NCBI GenBank assembly: GCA_026874595.1
Contig: CM049313.1
Span: 50,705,659 to 50,769,658 of the forward strand
Direction: 5' to 3'
Origin: Sipunculus nudus
Taxonomy: Eukaryota; Annelida; Sipuncula; Golfingiida; Sipunculidae
Length of the DNA stretch: 64,000 nucleotides
Below, in pieces: positions 24,071 to 37,146 of the stretch. The translations under genes and the position numbers were made by a program. The notes below the pieces were generated by a model that saw nothing but the letters and a program-made list of their open reading frames with translations, ran no database searches and had not been told where the DNA came from. The stretch's first letter is position 1, and the number at the start of each line of letters is the position of its first letter.

Positions 24071-24170
24071 TGATGATCTGTGTAGTCCTGCCGGCACCCG
24101 CATCGACAAGGCTTCCCGGTGGGGAGCCCTGTCGAAGCCCTTTCCCTCAGCACTGATTTCAGTAGTGTGA
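24071..24170. ncRNA. Strong hairpin cluster in gene A intron, identity unknown
   Basis: A GC-rich island in AT-rich intron. TCGACA at 24103-24108 pairs with TGTCGA at 24130-24135, and inside it GGCTTCCC pairs with GGGGAGCC around a three-base loop, with one A/C mismatch between the helices. A second small hairpin (ACTGA/TCAGT) follows at 24152-24163. A TGATGA and a CTGA lie at C/D-box-like spacing, but no terminal stem joins them. It could be a structured RNA, a SINE domain or a fold of no function. Confidence 0.3.
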
Positions 24171-26165
24171 GAGCAAACTATCCACGTAGCAAGCCTGCCG
24201 AGCGGATTAAAATAATGGAAAGACTATAATATGTGAATAATAATATTGATATTATTTTGGACTAACTCATCATTCCGCACTAATCTGCCATACAACAATA
24301 TTATCTGTGTCATCGAGAATGTGAATTTTATCACGATTTATAACAACAATGTCTATGGATATAGAGGTGAAATAAAACGCCACATACTTCAACAAAATTT
24401 ACGCCAGTTTAGTTCATATCATAGTTACATATTATTGAATGGTTTTCCTGTAGATTGATTCATCAGTCTTGTGTATCAGGCCTTAATTGTGTCATCTGTA
24501 TATTTGATAATCTTACAATCTGAAAGGCTCACAGACAAATCATTTGTATATAGGATAATCAGAACGACTGACAGAACACAGCTTTTTGGGGCACCATGAA
24601 TGATATTTATGATTATATCTGAAGAAATTTCTTTGCTTCTATCTGAGAGAAAATCTGTAATTCATAGACAGTAGGAACTACTAGGAAGGAGGAATGTTAT
24701 CCTCATGCACGGAACACACGTTCAACATGCAGTCATTGTTAATCCCCCAATTTATTCAGATAATGTTGAATTTATGACAAAACGTATCCCTGCTCTGTCA
24801 CTGCACGACAATTCTGGAAAAAGTTGTATCAGGTAAACTGTCCAATAAAGCACATGCTGAAGTTTCTGTTTATTTACCATTCAGCGTCACGGATATTACA
24901 CCATAAAATAGATCCACAGGTTTGGCAGTATATAAAATATGTTTTTTTACGGACAAATAACTTCTGTTGGTTATTCATGTATTTGGAAATGATGTTGTCG
25001 ATGCATGCACTATATATGCTTAAATTTACCTAATTAATTTGTGATTTAAAATTCCCAGGCGAAAAAGCTCGTTTCCGGCGTAAAAGTGTGCTATGCGCAT
25101 GATTGTTGGCGGGAGATCTACCCTTGACATTCATACAGGTTGTTCCTCTGTGTAGAGAATGCTACTTGTATTTGCCTATTGACTATACACGGTCAGACAA
25201 GAAATTCGCGATAAAATTATGAGGTATGTGTGGTCGTAAACACATTCCGTTCTCTTGTGCAATAAAAGAGATTTAAAGCGAATGCACGGAGCGTGAAAGA
25301 GATGCTATTGAGGTGTCTGGAACAACCTAGTTATGTTTTATTGCCGTTGTTTCGTTTATTGGTTGGCGCGTGTTTCTGTTTTTCGTATGACAAAATCTCA
25401 AGCTTAATCATGATATTTTAATAACTTTGCTATAAAATATCATTTATGATTTAACTGTTATTTTGTGGAGTGTTAAGGGTTGCACGCGAGGAACATAGTT
25501 GAAACCTGATCTTTAACAATCCACAAACCTTGCAATCCGAATGTGGTTTTTTTTGTAATTTATTCCGTTTGGTGGTGATTTGGATCCACTTGAACTTTTG
25601 TTTCGAATGCCTCTGTACCATTGAGATAGGGCAGCATGTTTTTCGTGGCCAGGTTTAAGTCTTCCACTTAATTTAGGGTTCGCCTTTGATCTGGCATGAT
25701 GAGCTGACCTGTATTCAATTTTTTAGTTCGGAATTGTGACACGCATTCTCATATTACTCGAACTTGCGTATCACACAGCAAAGTTCCTTTATTATCTTGG
25801 CGAAGTGCTTGTGTGGTCTTTGACTATTTTTTAGTTTTAATTAATATTCATTCGATATAGAGGATTCCAAAATGTCAAATAAAATCTACCCAAAATATCA
25901 ATATTATATAACTTATATCGACCAGACGTTTAAAGAATATGAGGAAGTATAACACTTCCACAAGACATTCCTTTTTGAGAATCAAATATTTAGTGAATCT
26001 TTTTTTTTTTACAAGTTATCCGCATTTCAGTTATTTTTCCTAAGAGTTCATTCTCTTCATAACTAAAATGGCGTTCTTTATTATAAACTGTATATAAACT
26101 GTAAATATTTTAGTGTGTTGCATCGCGCAGTGAAATGTATGTTAACTTGCGCTGTATATGATAAA

Positions 26166-26214
<49 letters not shown>

Positions 26215-26235
26215 TATTTATTTATTTTATTATTA
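26166..26235. repeat. (ATT)n microsatellite
   Basis: Trinucleotide TTA run followed by a TTTA run. Confidence 0.9.
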
Positions 26236-26285
26236 TTATTTTTAATAGACATTCAAGTGCAGCTCTATCTGCGTTGCGGCTCATA

Positions 26286-26640
26286 GTAGGACATATCGGA
26301 TAAAATCTCAGATAGGTAGACTAGATAGATAGATAATATAGATGAGAAAGATAGATAGATTAGATAAATAGATTACACAGATTAGAAAGATACATTAGAT
26401 AGATAGATTATATAGATTTGATAGATAGATAGATAGATAGATATATAGATTTAATAAATATATTGTATAGATTAGATAGATAGATTATACAGATAATATA
26501 GATAAGATAAGTAAGATGGATAAGATAGATCAGATAAGATAACTCAGATTGACAATTTAAATTAAAAATAGATAAGACAAGATATACAAGACAAGACAAG
26601 ATTAGATAGATAAGTTTAGATCAGGTTGGATTAGATAAGT
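26286..26640. repeat. Degenerate (GATA)n array
   Basis: GATA/AGAT units with interruptions, including GATAAGAT and ATAGATT variants. No coding signal. Confidence 0.85.
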
Positions 26641-27290
<650 letters not shown>

Positions 27291-28515
27291 TTCTAACATT
27301 ATTACAAACTAAAAATTAATGTTTATGTCATATGTAGAAAGACTAGTACTTAATCCATGTAGGACCAGAAGCTTTGATTCAGTGCTGTTAATGAGTCATA
27401 GCACGAACTTGAAAGACCGCAATTTATCTCCATGTTCGCAGCTCATTAATTACAAACAACAGAAAAAGAGACATAAAAAGCCAGGTCCTCACATGAACGG
27501 GTTTAATTAATGTGCACCATGATACAAAGGATTAGGAAACTTGATCTCAACGCATTGCTCTTGAGTTGTAATATGTTATTTATAATTTATGTGTATTGAT
27601 GAAATGTATTTTGTTATATTTCAGTTGTAATGAAATGATAATACAATAAGTTTATTTTAAGCACCCACTCATAGCTGGCACTATTTTGTAGTCTTATATT
27701 AAAATACATGTCGATATCCAAAATTATGTTTGTTAAACGTATTTCTGTCTTGTACATGTAATTAAAATTGAATATATTTTTTCTCCAATGTCTAATTGAA
27801 TCGAAAGAGAATTAAAAATCTTAATTTTTAGTTGGAAAGAAACGTGTTAGACACAAAATATACATAAATTACTCCATTGAAAAAATGCTGTACTTGAAGT
27901 ATAACAATAAATGTATATAGTTTAGGATATTCAATACCAATATAATTCTAAACTATTGAATTAATTCTCAATAAAAATGTTTTATCAAGGGATGCTTCCG
28001 TAAAATCGTTATACGTTATCGGGTTCCCGATGTTTGTTCCTTTATTATTAGATTGTATTTTAGTTGTTGTGTACCATTAAGAACACCTTTCAGTTTGCCT
28101 TTGTTTTGAATTTTTACATTGAATATTGGTAAAGAAATCGTTATCCCACACTTAGGCTTCTTTATACACCACTGGCGTATTAAGCATTAAGCGAAAGGGT
28201 ATATATCGGTCACTTAATTATGTTGGATTTAGATTGTTTACAGGCAAGGTCCATGCACATAAATGAATATGTGATAAAGGTTTTATGAAATCATAAATAT
28301 TTGGTTCACAGGTGTATGTGCAATATAAACGGAACATTTTAACAAATTTTGATATCGAAATTTGACAGATGATTTTTCAAGTAGACCTAAACGTCCCTAG
28401 CACTTAAGGCTTTGTGTAAGCGCACCTTGATTTAATAAAAAAGGAAACATTTTGTTTTTCTTCTTACCTACAAAACATGTATCAATCTGTGTGTGTGCGT
28501 GTAGATATGACTTAC

Positions 28516-28660
28516 CCCCAGCGCCTGCCTTGAACAGGTTCCCGGCTTTACCGATCGTTTCGCGGCCACATTCCCCGCACCGGCGACACTTGGCGCACAG
28601 ACATTTACACCTAGATTTATTTAGTGTGACACAGGGGCCGTTTTGTCCGCGGCAGCACAT
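28516..28660 (-). CDS. Gene A exon 1: nine-cysteine N-terminal module
   Basis: First coding exon of the most upstream gene of a three-member minus-strand array. It codes 48 codons plus one base and ends at a GTAAGT donor in phase 1. The peptide begins Met-Cys-Cys and carries nine cysteines spaced CC-x6-C-x7-C-x-C-x-C-x2-C-x2-C-x2-C, followed by the conserved GRETIG and a Gly/Ala-rich stretch. About 35 of 48 residues match gene B, and all cysteines match. I chose the ATG that aligns with those of B and C; an in-frame ATG 11 codons upstream exists only here. The spacing suits a metal-thiolate or zinc site, or the first cysteines could be palmitoylated; both are inference. I do not recognise a known family. 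The exon call is strong because start, splice site and cysteines are conserved in three copies. Confidence 0.8.
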
Positions 28661-29404
28661 TTTTGATAATCCTATTAATACAGAACTTGTCACAATAAGA
28701 CGTCCTTGGAAATCCTGTTTGATTGTTATTGACTTTAACTTTTAATCACAAAATTACTTGTATCAGAGTTTCAAGCGATTCGCACTTTCTGGAATTGTAA
28801 CATTCGTTAATGTAGTAAATCCGCACATTTGTCCAACGTGTAATATGCACAATGGCCAACACTGCAGTCCTAGGATCCAACAGATTCCCTCCCAGTTTAC
28901 AGCTGGTTACAGATGATCTGCCATTTACAGATTACATTTCGCCTCCAGGGCTGCTGTTATTGAGCCTCTGATCACCTTACTGATAGTGTACACCAACCTG
29001 GGACGCTGAGCAATTAGGTCTTAGAGACCAACGAGGAATTATCCTTTTTATTGCCTGTTTTGTTTAAGGTATCTCAAGCGCAGCGATCCGTTATGTGATT
29101 AGCTTAGAGCGCACGCGGAGTGTCTTTTTTATCGCCCCGTATACACTGTTCGGTCCTTTTATCTGCCTGATAATTAAGGGCTGTTTGTTCTGGCACGGAA
29201 ACACGTGAGCAGTAGTAGTGTTTCTTACATATCTCCCTTCTACGAACTTCTTGGATTGTGACCAAGCTAGATTCAAAACATTCCGTGGGCTTCAACACTT
29301 CGCGAATAAATCTGTTTTTCGCGGGTTTTTTATTTCAAGGTTTTCAGTTCGAGTCAGCCATATCCGAAAATGAACAAAGTAGGTGAACACGTACATAATT
29401 ACGA

Positions 29405-29456
<52 letters not shown>

Positions 29457-29542
29457 CATGTATTAAATGTTGATTGCTGTGAAAAAACTGTCATTTCCAA
29501 CACGGGACTTCTTGTATTTTTAAAGTCGGTTAACTGCAAATA
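28661..29542. other. Gene A upstream region
   Basis: 5' flank of gene A, not similar to the B/C promoter block. An (AT)n array lies at 29408-29454. No other feature recognised; promoter elements are not evident. Confidence 0.4.
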
Positions 29543-29757
29543 ATGCGGCGTAGATATCTAGTTCCACGAATCTCACCGGGAAACGTAGCGAAAGGAGAGA
29601 GCACGGAAGCTACGGCTAAGAGTCGGTTTAATCTTGACTTTTCCCTTAAAGAAGGGATGATGGATACTATAAACCGGAAAGTTGTTGAAATACCAATTGC
29701 ACGATTTTATAAACCCGCAAATTGTGTTACGAAACATCGTCCTTTCAACCATGTAAG
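29543..29757 (+). CDS. Candidate first exon, divergent from gene A
   Basis: An ATG frame of about 71 codons begins MRRRYLVPRISPGNVAKGES, is basic and mixed in composition, and ends at a CAACCAT|GTAAGA donor-like site shortly before the frame's stop. It would be transcribed divergently from gene A, roughly 0.9 kb away. No family recognised and no downstream exon identified. Codon composition looks more gene-like than most frames here, but chance is possible. Confidence 0.25.
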
Positions 29758-29764
29758 ATAATGG

Positions 29765-31550
29765 CCTTTCAGCTTCCATACTCCAACTTTTTTACATATA
29801 CATGTTTCTGTAAATACTTATCTCCATATGAGTTTCCATCATTATCCACTAGGAGGCGGCACTTATATTTCTTATTAAGCTTTTGGGTAACATTGACTGA
29901 TTGCATTTTCACAAATGGCTCAAGTATCTTCGCTGCTGGGCTATATAATCCGCCATCAAACACGGTACCTATATTTTTTGTCATACTAATTTACGTTCTC
30001 ATGTACGTTCTTGGTTAGGTTTTATTTTTCAGAAATGACTTTTTGACTGTAAGAGAATTTTTGGGGACGTCTGTCTTACTAATTGGACACGTTATAATCC
30101 TTTTTACATAACAACCCCTATGTATAGTTCACTTTGCAAGCGTATTGTATATTCCAGGTTTTAACTTCTTTCCCGTCAATGAATAGTTTTTCAAAACACC
30201 TAGCATCGATGTGAATATCGATCATTAGCAAGCATAATCATGTGTAGGTGTCGCCACATATACTTTCTGCATATTGAATTTCGCTCTCATACATTTAGTA
30301 AACTAACTTAGACAGTTATATGATAATACAGATTATAAGCAATCTGTTCTGGAACAAAGTAAGCCTGTAGGCCAAATATCATAATTAATCATAATTAACG
30401 GAATAAATAATTCCATGTCGCACGTGTTCTGGTTTCTACTGGTAGGCTACAATTGTACGTAAAGCTACCACAATTACAACTCGTATACCTCTTCATTTTT
30501 TTATATGTAAAATAAGTGGAAAAATTCATGGCTTTTCATGCATGGTAAAAGTATCAAAACAAGCTTTCTTGAGAGGTATTATGGTGGGGATTCTACGGCC
30601 TTGAATAAGCGACACAATCGGGATTTAAATTGGTTCGTTTGAGGCATGGTCGGCTAAACTTCATACTATGAAATTTGAATTTTCTTTTGGGCGGACATTC
30701 TACCATACAGAAGGACAGTCCCTGCAGTGTATTCGAGCCACGTTTGTACAAGTATACGATCGTAATTGTAACACTTCACGGAGTATTAACACTATAAAAC
30801 AGCATAAAGATTCCATAAATTTTATCTGTAGTTACCTATCCACCCATGACAGATAAACGTAAACAGACCATACATTATTTTCCGCATCCCCACCACGGTA
30901 TGAAAGGAAAGTTACGTCTCTCTGTGAATGATTAATGGTACGGTAATTTGACTGCATAATATATATATATAAGTGTGTTTGTGTTTATACATATATAGTT
31001 AATTAAAAACGGTGAGTATGTATTACATGATTTATTGAATTGAAATAAACGGAGATTGAATATGATTATGTATTGAGCTTATCGAAGTTTTAAGGCCTAA
31101 TACACAAGTCGTTCATCTAGGTATGTAGGATGAAGTGATTTTCGTATAGGTGATATGTTATATTTATCACTGTCATTATTTATAAACTTACAACATCATA
31201 AGACGCCTCTCGGTCACGCCCCACCTGGCTAGAGTTCAAAGATATTATTTCGTTCCAGTTCGTTAAACCCAATTGCACCTGTTACGGCCTGTGGTTAGAA
31301 ATTGTTATATAATGCGCACTAAAAGGTGTGATGTTGTCATGTCATAACTAATCCTTTTTCATCCCAGTGTCTGTCAGTATCATGCTCGTCATATAATTCT
31401 AAAGGGTAAAGGATGAATATTCAGAAGCATTACCACTTAAGGAAAGAATTGAATTCTGCGTGATTTTATTATTTTCAGTTTGTCATCATTCTGTTGTCTT
31501 TATCTGAGTCTAACGCTGACCTCGTGGCCTATAAAATTTATCGTATAGGA
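29765..31550. other. Intergenic, no gene seen
   Basis: AT-rich with short frames only. Nothing recognisable other than a short AT run near 30.96 kb. Confidence 0.4.
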
Positions 31551-31552
31551 GT

Positions 31553-31602
31553 TACCCAGTGGTTAAGGCGTTGAACTATACGGATCCACCGATCAAGTAT
31601 CC
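31553..31602 (+). repeat. Possible tRNA-derived SINE fragment
   Basis: GGAGTTACCCAGTGGTTAAG and the bases after it resemble a pol III A box, but no convincing B box follows. It abuts the left edge of the gene D promoter duplication. Confidence 0.25.
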
Positions 31603-31608
31603 TGAGAG

Positions 31609-32110
31609 AATTTTACCAAGGCAACTGTCTCTAAAACAGACCTTCTGATTAATACTGTAATAAGCTGGGAGCCGTCATCCGGGACACCCACGTAGTTCAT
31701 TACCCGATCAAGCAAGCAGATGGCTATTTCAAAAGACGCAGAAATAATTAAATATATGCCCCATTTCTGTTCATAGTTCGTTGCTAAGCACCTAGTTCCT
31801 CAACAAAAACCGGTATTGCTAGAGATTAAGCAAATGCAAAATTTGTTCAATTAAAAAAAAATCTTCGTGTGCGTCAGGGCTAACCACTCTCGATATGTGC
31901 TTTAACCCAAGGAATATATTTCGTGTTTGTAATTGGAATACAGAGATATGCAACTAACACGCAGATCGACTCAATCGGCGGGCGAAAAATGATAAGCACA
32001 AGAGTTCACTGTGTCCTTTTGCTTGGTAGGCCTAATTTTAAAAATGTTGCGTCCTTTATACAAGTTGTCTTATGTTTCCTTGTGGTTTGTTATTTTCTTC
32101 TGCGGTAACC
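31609..32110 (+). repeat. Segmental duplication of gene D promoter and first exon
   Basis: Aligns with 61634-62272 over about 0.5 kb, starting at CCAAGGCAACTGTCTCTAAA and passing through GTGCGTCAGGGCTA, CTCTCGATATGTGCT, the first exon and the beginning of intron 1. The 62 kb copy has an extra ~65 bp in the 5' leader. Same orientation, about 30 kb apart. Confidence 0.7.
31989..32025 (+). pseudogene. Gene D paralogue, isolated first exon
   Basis: Encodes MISTRVHCVLLL plus one base before a GGTAGGCCTA donor. It aligns codon for codon with the signal-peptide exon of gene D (MMRTRICCFVLL). ATG, phase and donor are preserved. No exon resembling gene D exon 2 or 3 was found downstream, and an LTR has inserted 164 bases into the intron. 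Most likely a truncated duplicate. It could instead be a live first exon now spliced to unrelated downstream sequence. Confidence 0.5.
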
Positions 32111-32188
32111 CAGCTATTTATTTTTTCGACAAAGATTTCATAATGTATGGACATTCAGAGCCGCAAGCAACGTATATTATATATATAC

Positions 32189-33066
32189 TGTTACATATGT
32201 CTCTTTTATTGTGCGCTGTTGACATTGTGATTCGTGTTTGGCTCAAACCCTGGCGTTGCTACGCTACGGCGTTCCATGTTCTAGCTGGCCGGATGCGGCC
32301 CAAGTGTAAACACAGCGGTCATGCTAGTCTGGGGCTTTCTCGCCTGGCCGAGCCGGGCCGGCCAAGTGTGAACCCTGATATGTAGAAACACAGGGATGCT
32401 TTATTAGATGTTTCCTGTAACGTGTGTACTATTGGGTTCTTTGGATTGTTCGAGAAATGGAAAGTTCTCGGCTTGAGGTGAAAAGTTATATAAAGGGGCT
32501 GTTTTTTAGAGCCGAGAGAGAGAGGAAAGAAATATTCCAGCGGACACAGAGGCGTGTTAGTCTGTTGTGGACCTTTTCCGATAAGTGCGGCAGTTATGGA
32601 TTTTCATCTAAATTTGTGACGGATCTTATATAGTCTTCAGTTTGCTTTCGGGATTATAAAAAGAACATCACTTTTGGATTACAAAGGATGGATTTTGTTA
32701 ATTAAATGGACTGTTATTCTTTGAGAAGATTTATATGAACTGTTCATCTGAATTATGTGCTTTAAAGGACCTTTTGTCGCTGTGACAGTGGTGGTATCCA
32801 GGTACTCTACACTTTATTTATACACTTGTATTGATTTACTGTTGTACTGTTGTTATACTGTGTAATTGTATTGTTTAGTGTATTGTAATGTTAAGATTGA
32901 TTTAAGAATAAATTAAAATTATTTGTTAACAAAAACCACTTAATTCTTTATTTATTCCCCATGACATTTCACGCTGCCTAGTGTTACAGAATCTGATTTT
33001 TTATCTCCATTACAAAATTTATGTTCGTCACGACAACGTGATCTGTTGATATTAGGTTCCGTAACA
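32189..33066 (+). mobile_element. Solo LTR, family copy 3, with 4-bp target duplication
   Basis: TGTTAC...GTAACA termini bound 878 bp, flanked on both sides by ATAC (32185-32188 and 33067-33070), an exact four-base target duplication. A TATATAAA box precedes the family block GGGGCTG...AGAGCCG, and AATAAA is at 32907-32912. It is a complete LTR without internal genes, formed by LTR-LTR recombination. Inserted in the intron of the gene D paralogue fragment. Confidence 0.75.
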
Positions 33067-33074
33067 ATACATAT

Positions 33075-33112
33075 ATATGTGTGTGTGAGGGTGTGTGTGT
33101 GTGTGTGTGTCA
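33075..33112. repeat. (GT)n microsatellite beside LTR
   Basis: Short ATATGT/GTGTGT run immediately after the LTR target duplication, probably the pre-existing AT/GT repeat into which the LTR inserted. Confidence 0.75.
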
Positions 33113-34220
33113 GTACCCTGACAGAACTATGCCGGGGAATACCAACCATGGAATACCCCTGTCGAAAGACCAGTCTCTCACTGCGGAATTTAAAAAAAAT
33201 CATTCCGCAAAGGGCACTTTCTTTTCAAGCCTTTAGTACATAAAAAAATGTTTCAATATTTAATACATATAATATTTTAGTTACGTTTACTTAATTAACA
33301 GCAATATAGTCTTTGACTGTTAAAGAATGGGGAAAAGAGCCCACTCTACACCCCAACCTCGGTTCTCAAGCCTAATCATAGAGCATTCCATGTTTGTGTA
33401 TACGATACATATGCGTTAACGTATGCGTATGCGACTTGGAATTGCACACATATAATCTCGGAGTGGTTCCATAGGGTATTCCTATTACGGACGTCTTCTC
33501 AACTCATGCAGCCCTTTACTCTCGGCCCGATTTTGCTGCATACGTACAACATACACATACTTATTAATGGAATCACAGGCGTTCGTTTTCTACTGTAAAC
33601 GTACCGTATACGCTTTTATAGGTGTTTTATCAGACTCTTTACCGATCTTACAGAGACAACTTAGCCATACCGGGCCTATTAAACTGTTGTCATTGCCACT
33701 AACACAATCGATAATTACATGTAGCTTGTGTCATTTTTTGGCTATAAAACAAACTTTTAGATCGTCTGACAATATGTCCCGGAATATGTCCGCCAGTGCT
33801 CTAAGCAAAACCCATTCGCCTCACTGTTGTTGTAAGTGCAATGTGTACTTAAAACCTTAACTCAGGGGTCATAATAAAGCCTTTTCGCCTGTCTCAGACA
33901 GACAAACACGTGCAAAGGTGGAACAGTGAACACCTAGAGGTTTTCCACATTTATAAGTTGCTGATAAGTAGTAACAGACATGATACAAAAACGAAATATG
34001 TTACAGGTGGTCTTCCAACGACACTCTAAATTTCCTATATTTTCCTATTAAAATGGTTTATATAATTTCATATACTTTCCGACATTTAGTCCATCATTTT
34101 CACTTAAAAACATTAAGTTTTTTTTGCACGTGTGCATGTAGGATGCCATGTAAGATGGCAGAAGTGTGACTGAAAGTTTGATATGATGGTAGGATGCATC
34201 ATGGCGAAAAGGCCAAACTT
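33113..34220. other. No gene supported
   Basis: One 97-codon frame around 33.57-33.86 kb ends in a CCCK cluster but has no supporting context. Otherwise nothing seen. Confidence 0.35.
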
Positions 34221-34221
34221 T

Positions 34222-34755
34222 CATCGGAATGGCAAACCTGTATTAATGCCTTTCCATGAAACATTTCAAAGGATAACGATCTCTGTTAACATGTTTGAAA
34301 TCTTTAGTATTTGAACCTTATTAAGTTTTTTTAATCTTTAATTTTGAACCGTTTAACACTCAGGTTTTTTTTTCTAATATTGATATAAAATATATATTTT
34401 ATTAATATCAGCTTAATGTCCCATAGAATTGAAATGAGATAGAAACAATGAAAGTTCTTTTATTATTCAATGCCCATGCAGAGACTAAAAATTCTGCGGA
34501 ATGGCAAACATGTATTAATGCCTTTCCGTTGGAAAGGTTAACAATTTAAAGTACTACGGTCCCTGTTAACATGTTTGAAATATTTTGTATTTACACCTTA
34601 AGGTTCTGAAATCTTAAATTTTGAACCCTTTAACACTCAGATTTTTTTGCTAATATTTATATAAAAAATATATTTTGGTAATATCATCTTAATGTCCAAT
34701 ATAGAACTGAAATGAAATAGAAACAGCGAAAGGTCTTTTATTTTTCAATGCCCAG
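34222..34755. repeat. Tandem duplication, ~275 bp unit, two copies
   Basis: Two adjacent diverged copies (about 34222-34480 and 34498-34755), each starting GAATGGCAAAC and TGTATTAATGCCTTTCC and ending TCTTTTATT...CAATGCCCA. Both contain TGTTAACATGTTTGAAAT. Non-coding. Confidence 0.8.
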
Positions 34756-35212
34756 TGACTTAATCTTTATTTTTTTATTATATTTAATTTAATTTTCTGT
34801 TACTATGGGGACAAAAACTCCTAAATTGTCTCCAAATTTATAAATTTCCATTAAGCTACATACTGTATGTTTGTTTTGTATTTTATAGCAAAGTTTGGAT
34901 ATTTACAAATATAAAGATTTAAGCTTTGCAAACTATTGAAATAAAGAAGTACCCGTAAAGAATTGAAAAATAAAAAGCCATATTATATCCTATAAACAGT
35001 AGAGAGGCCACACCTCATGACAGCAGCCTTTCCATGCCCTATGTGACTATTGTATTAATTTATTTTAGTCAGAGGTACACGTACAATTCATTCTGAATGT
35101 TTGTACAATCGCATGGTCTATTTGTTTTATATGCGTGAATCAAGTTTGGGAAATCTTTTGTTCTACAACAATAAATAAAGCTGCTGGTCACGACTTATCA
35201 TATCTTTCCTTT

Positions 35213-35260
<48 letters not shown>

Positions 35261-36620
35261 CCTAGACCAGTTATGATCCTTTAATGTTTACATGGTTTCT
35301 TTCAGTGCTGCGACGGAATTTTTGAAGGTCTTTTTAAAAGGAAGCGAGTTGACTCTAAAATAATTTAAAACACCACCATATCCTTTCCTTAAATATTAAA
35401 CAACTAATTTTATATTGACGTAAAGGGAGGGAGGTCGAAAAAAACATCACATTTGAAGTTTCTGGTTGTCTACTTTTGGGTTACACTTTGATTTACATTC
35501 AGGCTGAGATATAACATAAAGACAAAATGACCATCATGAATCTTTCCGATATACCGAACTAATGCTCGCGGTTAAAAGTATCTTTTCGAATAATCATGAT
35601 ATTAAATACAGCGAAAACTGCTATTGTCCATACCTGATCCTAAAACCAAGCCAACCTACCGTAACATTTTAGAAGTCGGGACATTCTTAGAAAAATGAGA
35701 AAATAATTTACATATTAAATTCTAATTTGCATCGAACCGGCTCGAACATTTATGCGAGGCATGATGCAGGTGAATTTAATTTGACTGAGTTTATATCTGA
35801 TAGTTTAATCTGGAATAATAGTATTCTTGTCTCATAAATTGAACTAATTCTTTCATTCGGCTGTCACAGAGAATCACTTCGAAAATTTGGCGGGGTAAGT
35901 GTACAAGTAAACATTATGAAAATAAAGGTTAGTATTAAATATAATTGATTTATTTTGATTTACTAATTGATGATACTCAACTTTGGTTTAGGGACATATT
36001 CAAAACTAGGCGCGGATTTAGTGTGTTTCTCCCGTTGAAATGGAAACATTTTCATATTTTAGCATAGAATAGTAAATGATCCAAAAATAATTTAATTGTG
36101 TATCGGATTTTTTAAAAGATTTAGTGTCGGTATCCGTGAGGTTAACATTGCATATCTCATGCAGTACGAGAATGGAACGAGATCGTGATTTGTGACCATT
36201 CAGGAAAACTCCCCTGCAGCACATTGACATTTTTTCCCCTATTCAAACACTATTTTGGTATCTACTGTGTTTAGGATTTACTTTATGTTATTTAGTAAAT
36301 TTAAATAAGAATATTAGAAGTTCTAATAGTTGTCTTACAATCGACATAAAATGTTGCATAAGCTATGATATTTTCTGGTCTTTTCCGGATTTGTCCTGTT
36401 TGTCGCAGTGGTGATGAGTTACTCTTATATGTCTCAAACGGATGTTGTAAATAAGAAAACATTTTCCTATGGGCTATAACAAGCGATCTCATAGCAAGAT
36501 GCACTGAATATGTTCACATGCCTTCTGCCAGCTCATTGAAGGAAGAATTCCTGTAGTTGTCACAACCGTTCATCCAGAAGATGCATGTCATAACGTCACT
36601 TCCTGTGTGACGTTAACCAT
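34756..36620. other. No gene seen
   Basis: AT-rich spacer with an (AT)n array at 35216-35257. No exon-like frame recognised. Confidence 0.4.
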
Positions 36621-37146
36621 TCGAACAAGCACAGACTTAACCTTGTTTTAAGACTGATACGGAGCGTTCAGCTATATTACCCTACAATAAAAATTGAAGT
36701 CGTTGATGACTTCTACCTAATGGGAAAGAAGCTTGAAAAAGCCTGGGTAGACTGGCTTGGTAAAGAGAGCAATGATGACATCACATATGTACAAAAACGG
36801 ACAAGTTTATCCTACGGCCAAAACATAGCGCTTTGTTTAGTAACGACGCCATTTTTCTTTTTAACCGATGGCGACTTTGTTTTTACAAAAAAACACCGAT
36901 TTCAGACAGTTGTTGGGTGCATTGTAAAATACAGACCTGAGCATTGCTTCGACCTCTATTGATAAATGTCTTTTTCAGGTCTTTATGCGCGTGATGCAAA
37001 GAGAGACTGGAAGTAATGCATTAATTGAATTTCACACGAGACTGGCTTTTGCACTCGTGCCATGCTTCCCGCGGTGCTATGTCATGGACACCGTAAAAAA
37101 TGGTTTCATGGCAAAAACTAAAGACATTCTTCAAGCGGGTGGTTAG
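36620..37146 (+). other. Pair of candidate exons, unrecognised
   Basis: An open frame containing YYPTIKIEVVDDFYLM then GKKLEKAWVDWLGKES crosses a donor-like CTTG|GTAAAG near 36761. About 215 bases on, a TCTTTTTCAG acceptor (ending 36978) opens a 55-codon frame with RETGSNALIEFHTRLAFALV that stops at 37146. Splicing donor to acceptor would instead use another phase and end after a few residues, so the two frames do not join cleanly. Coding status unresolved. Confidence 0.2.

Noticed and set aside
24071-24160. C/D-box snoRNA
   Set aside because: TGATGA and CTGA are at plausible spacing but no closing stem flanks them, so I left the class open.
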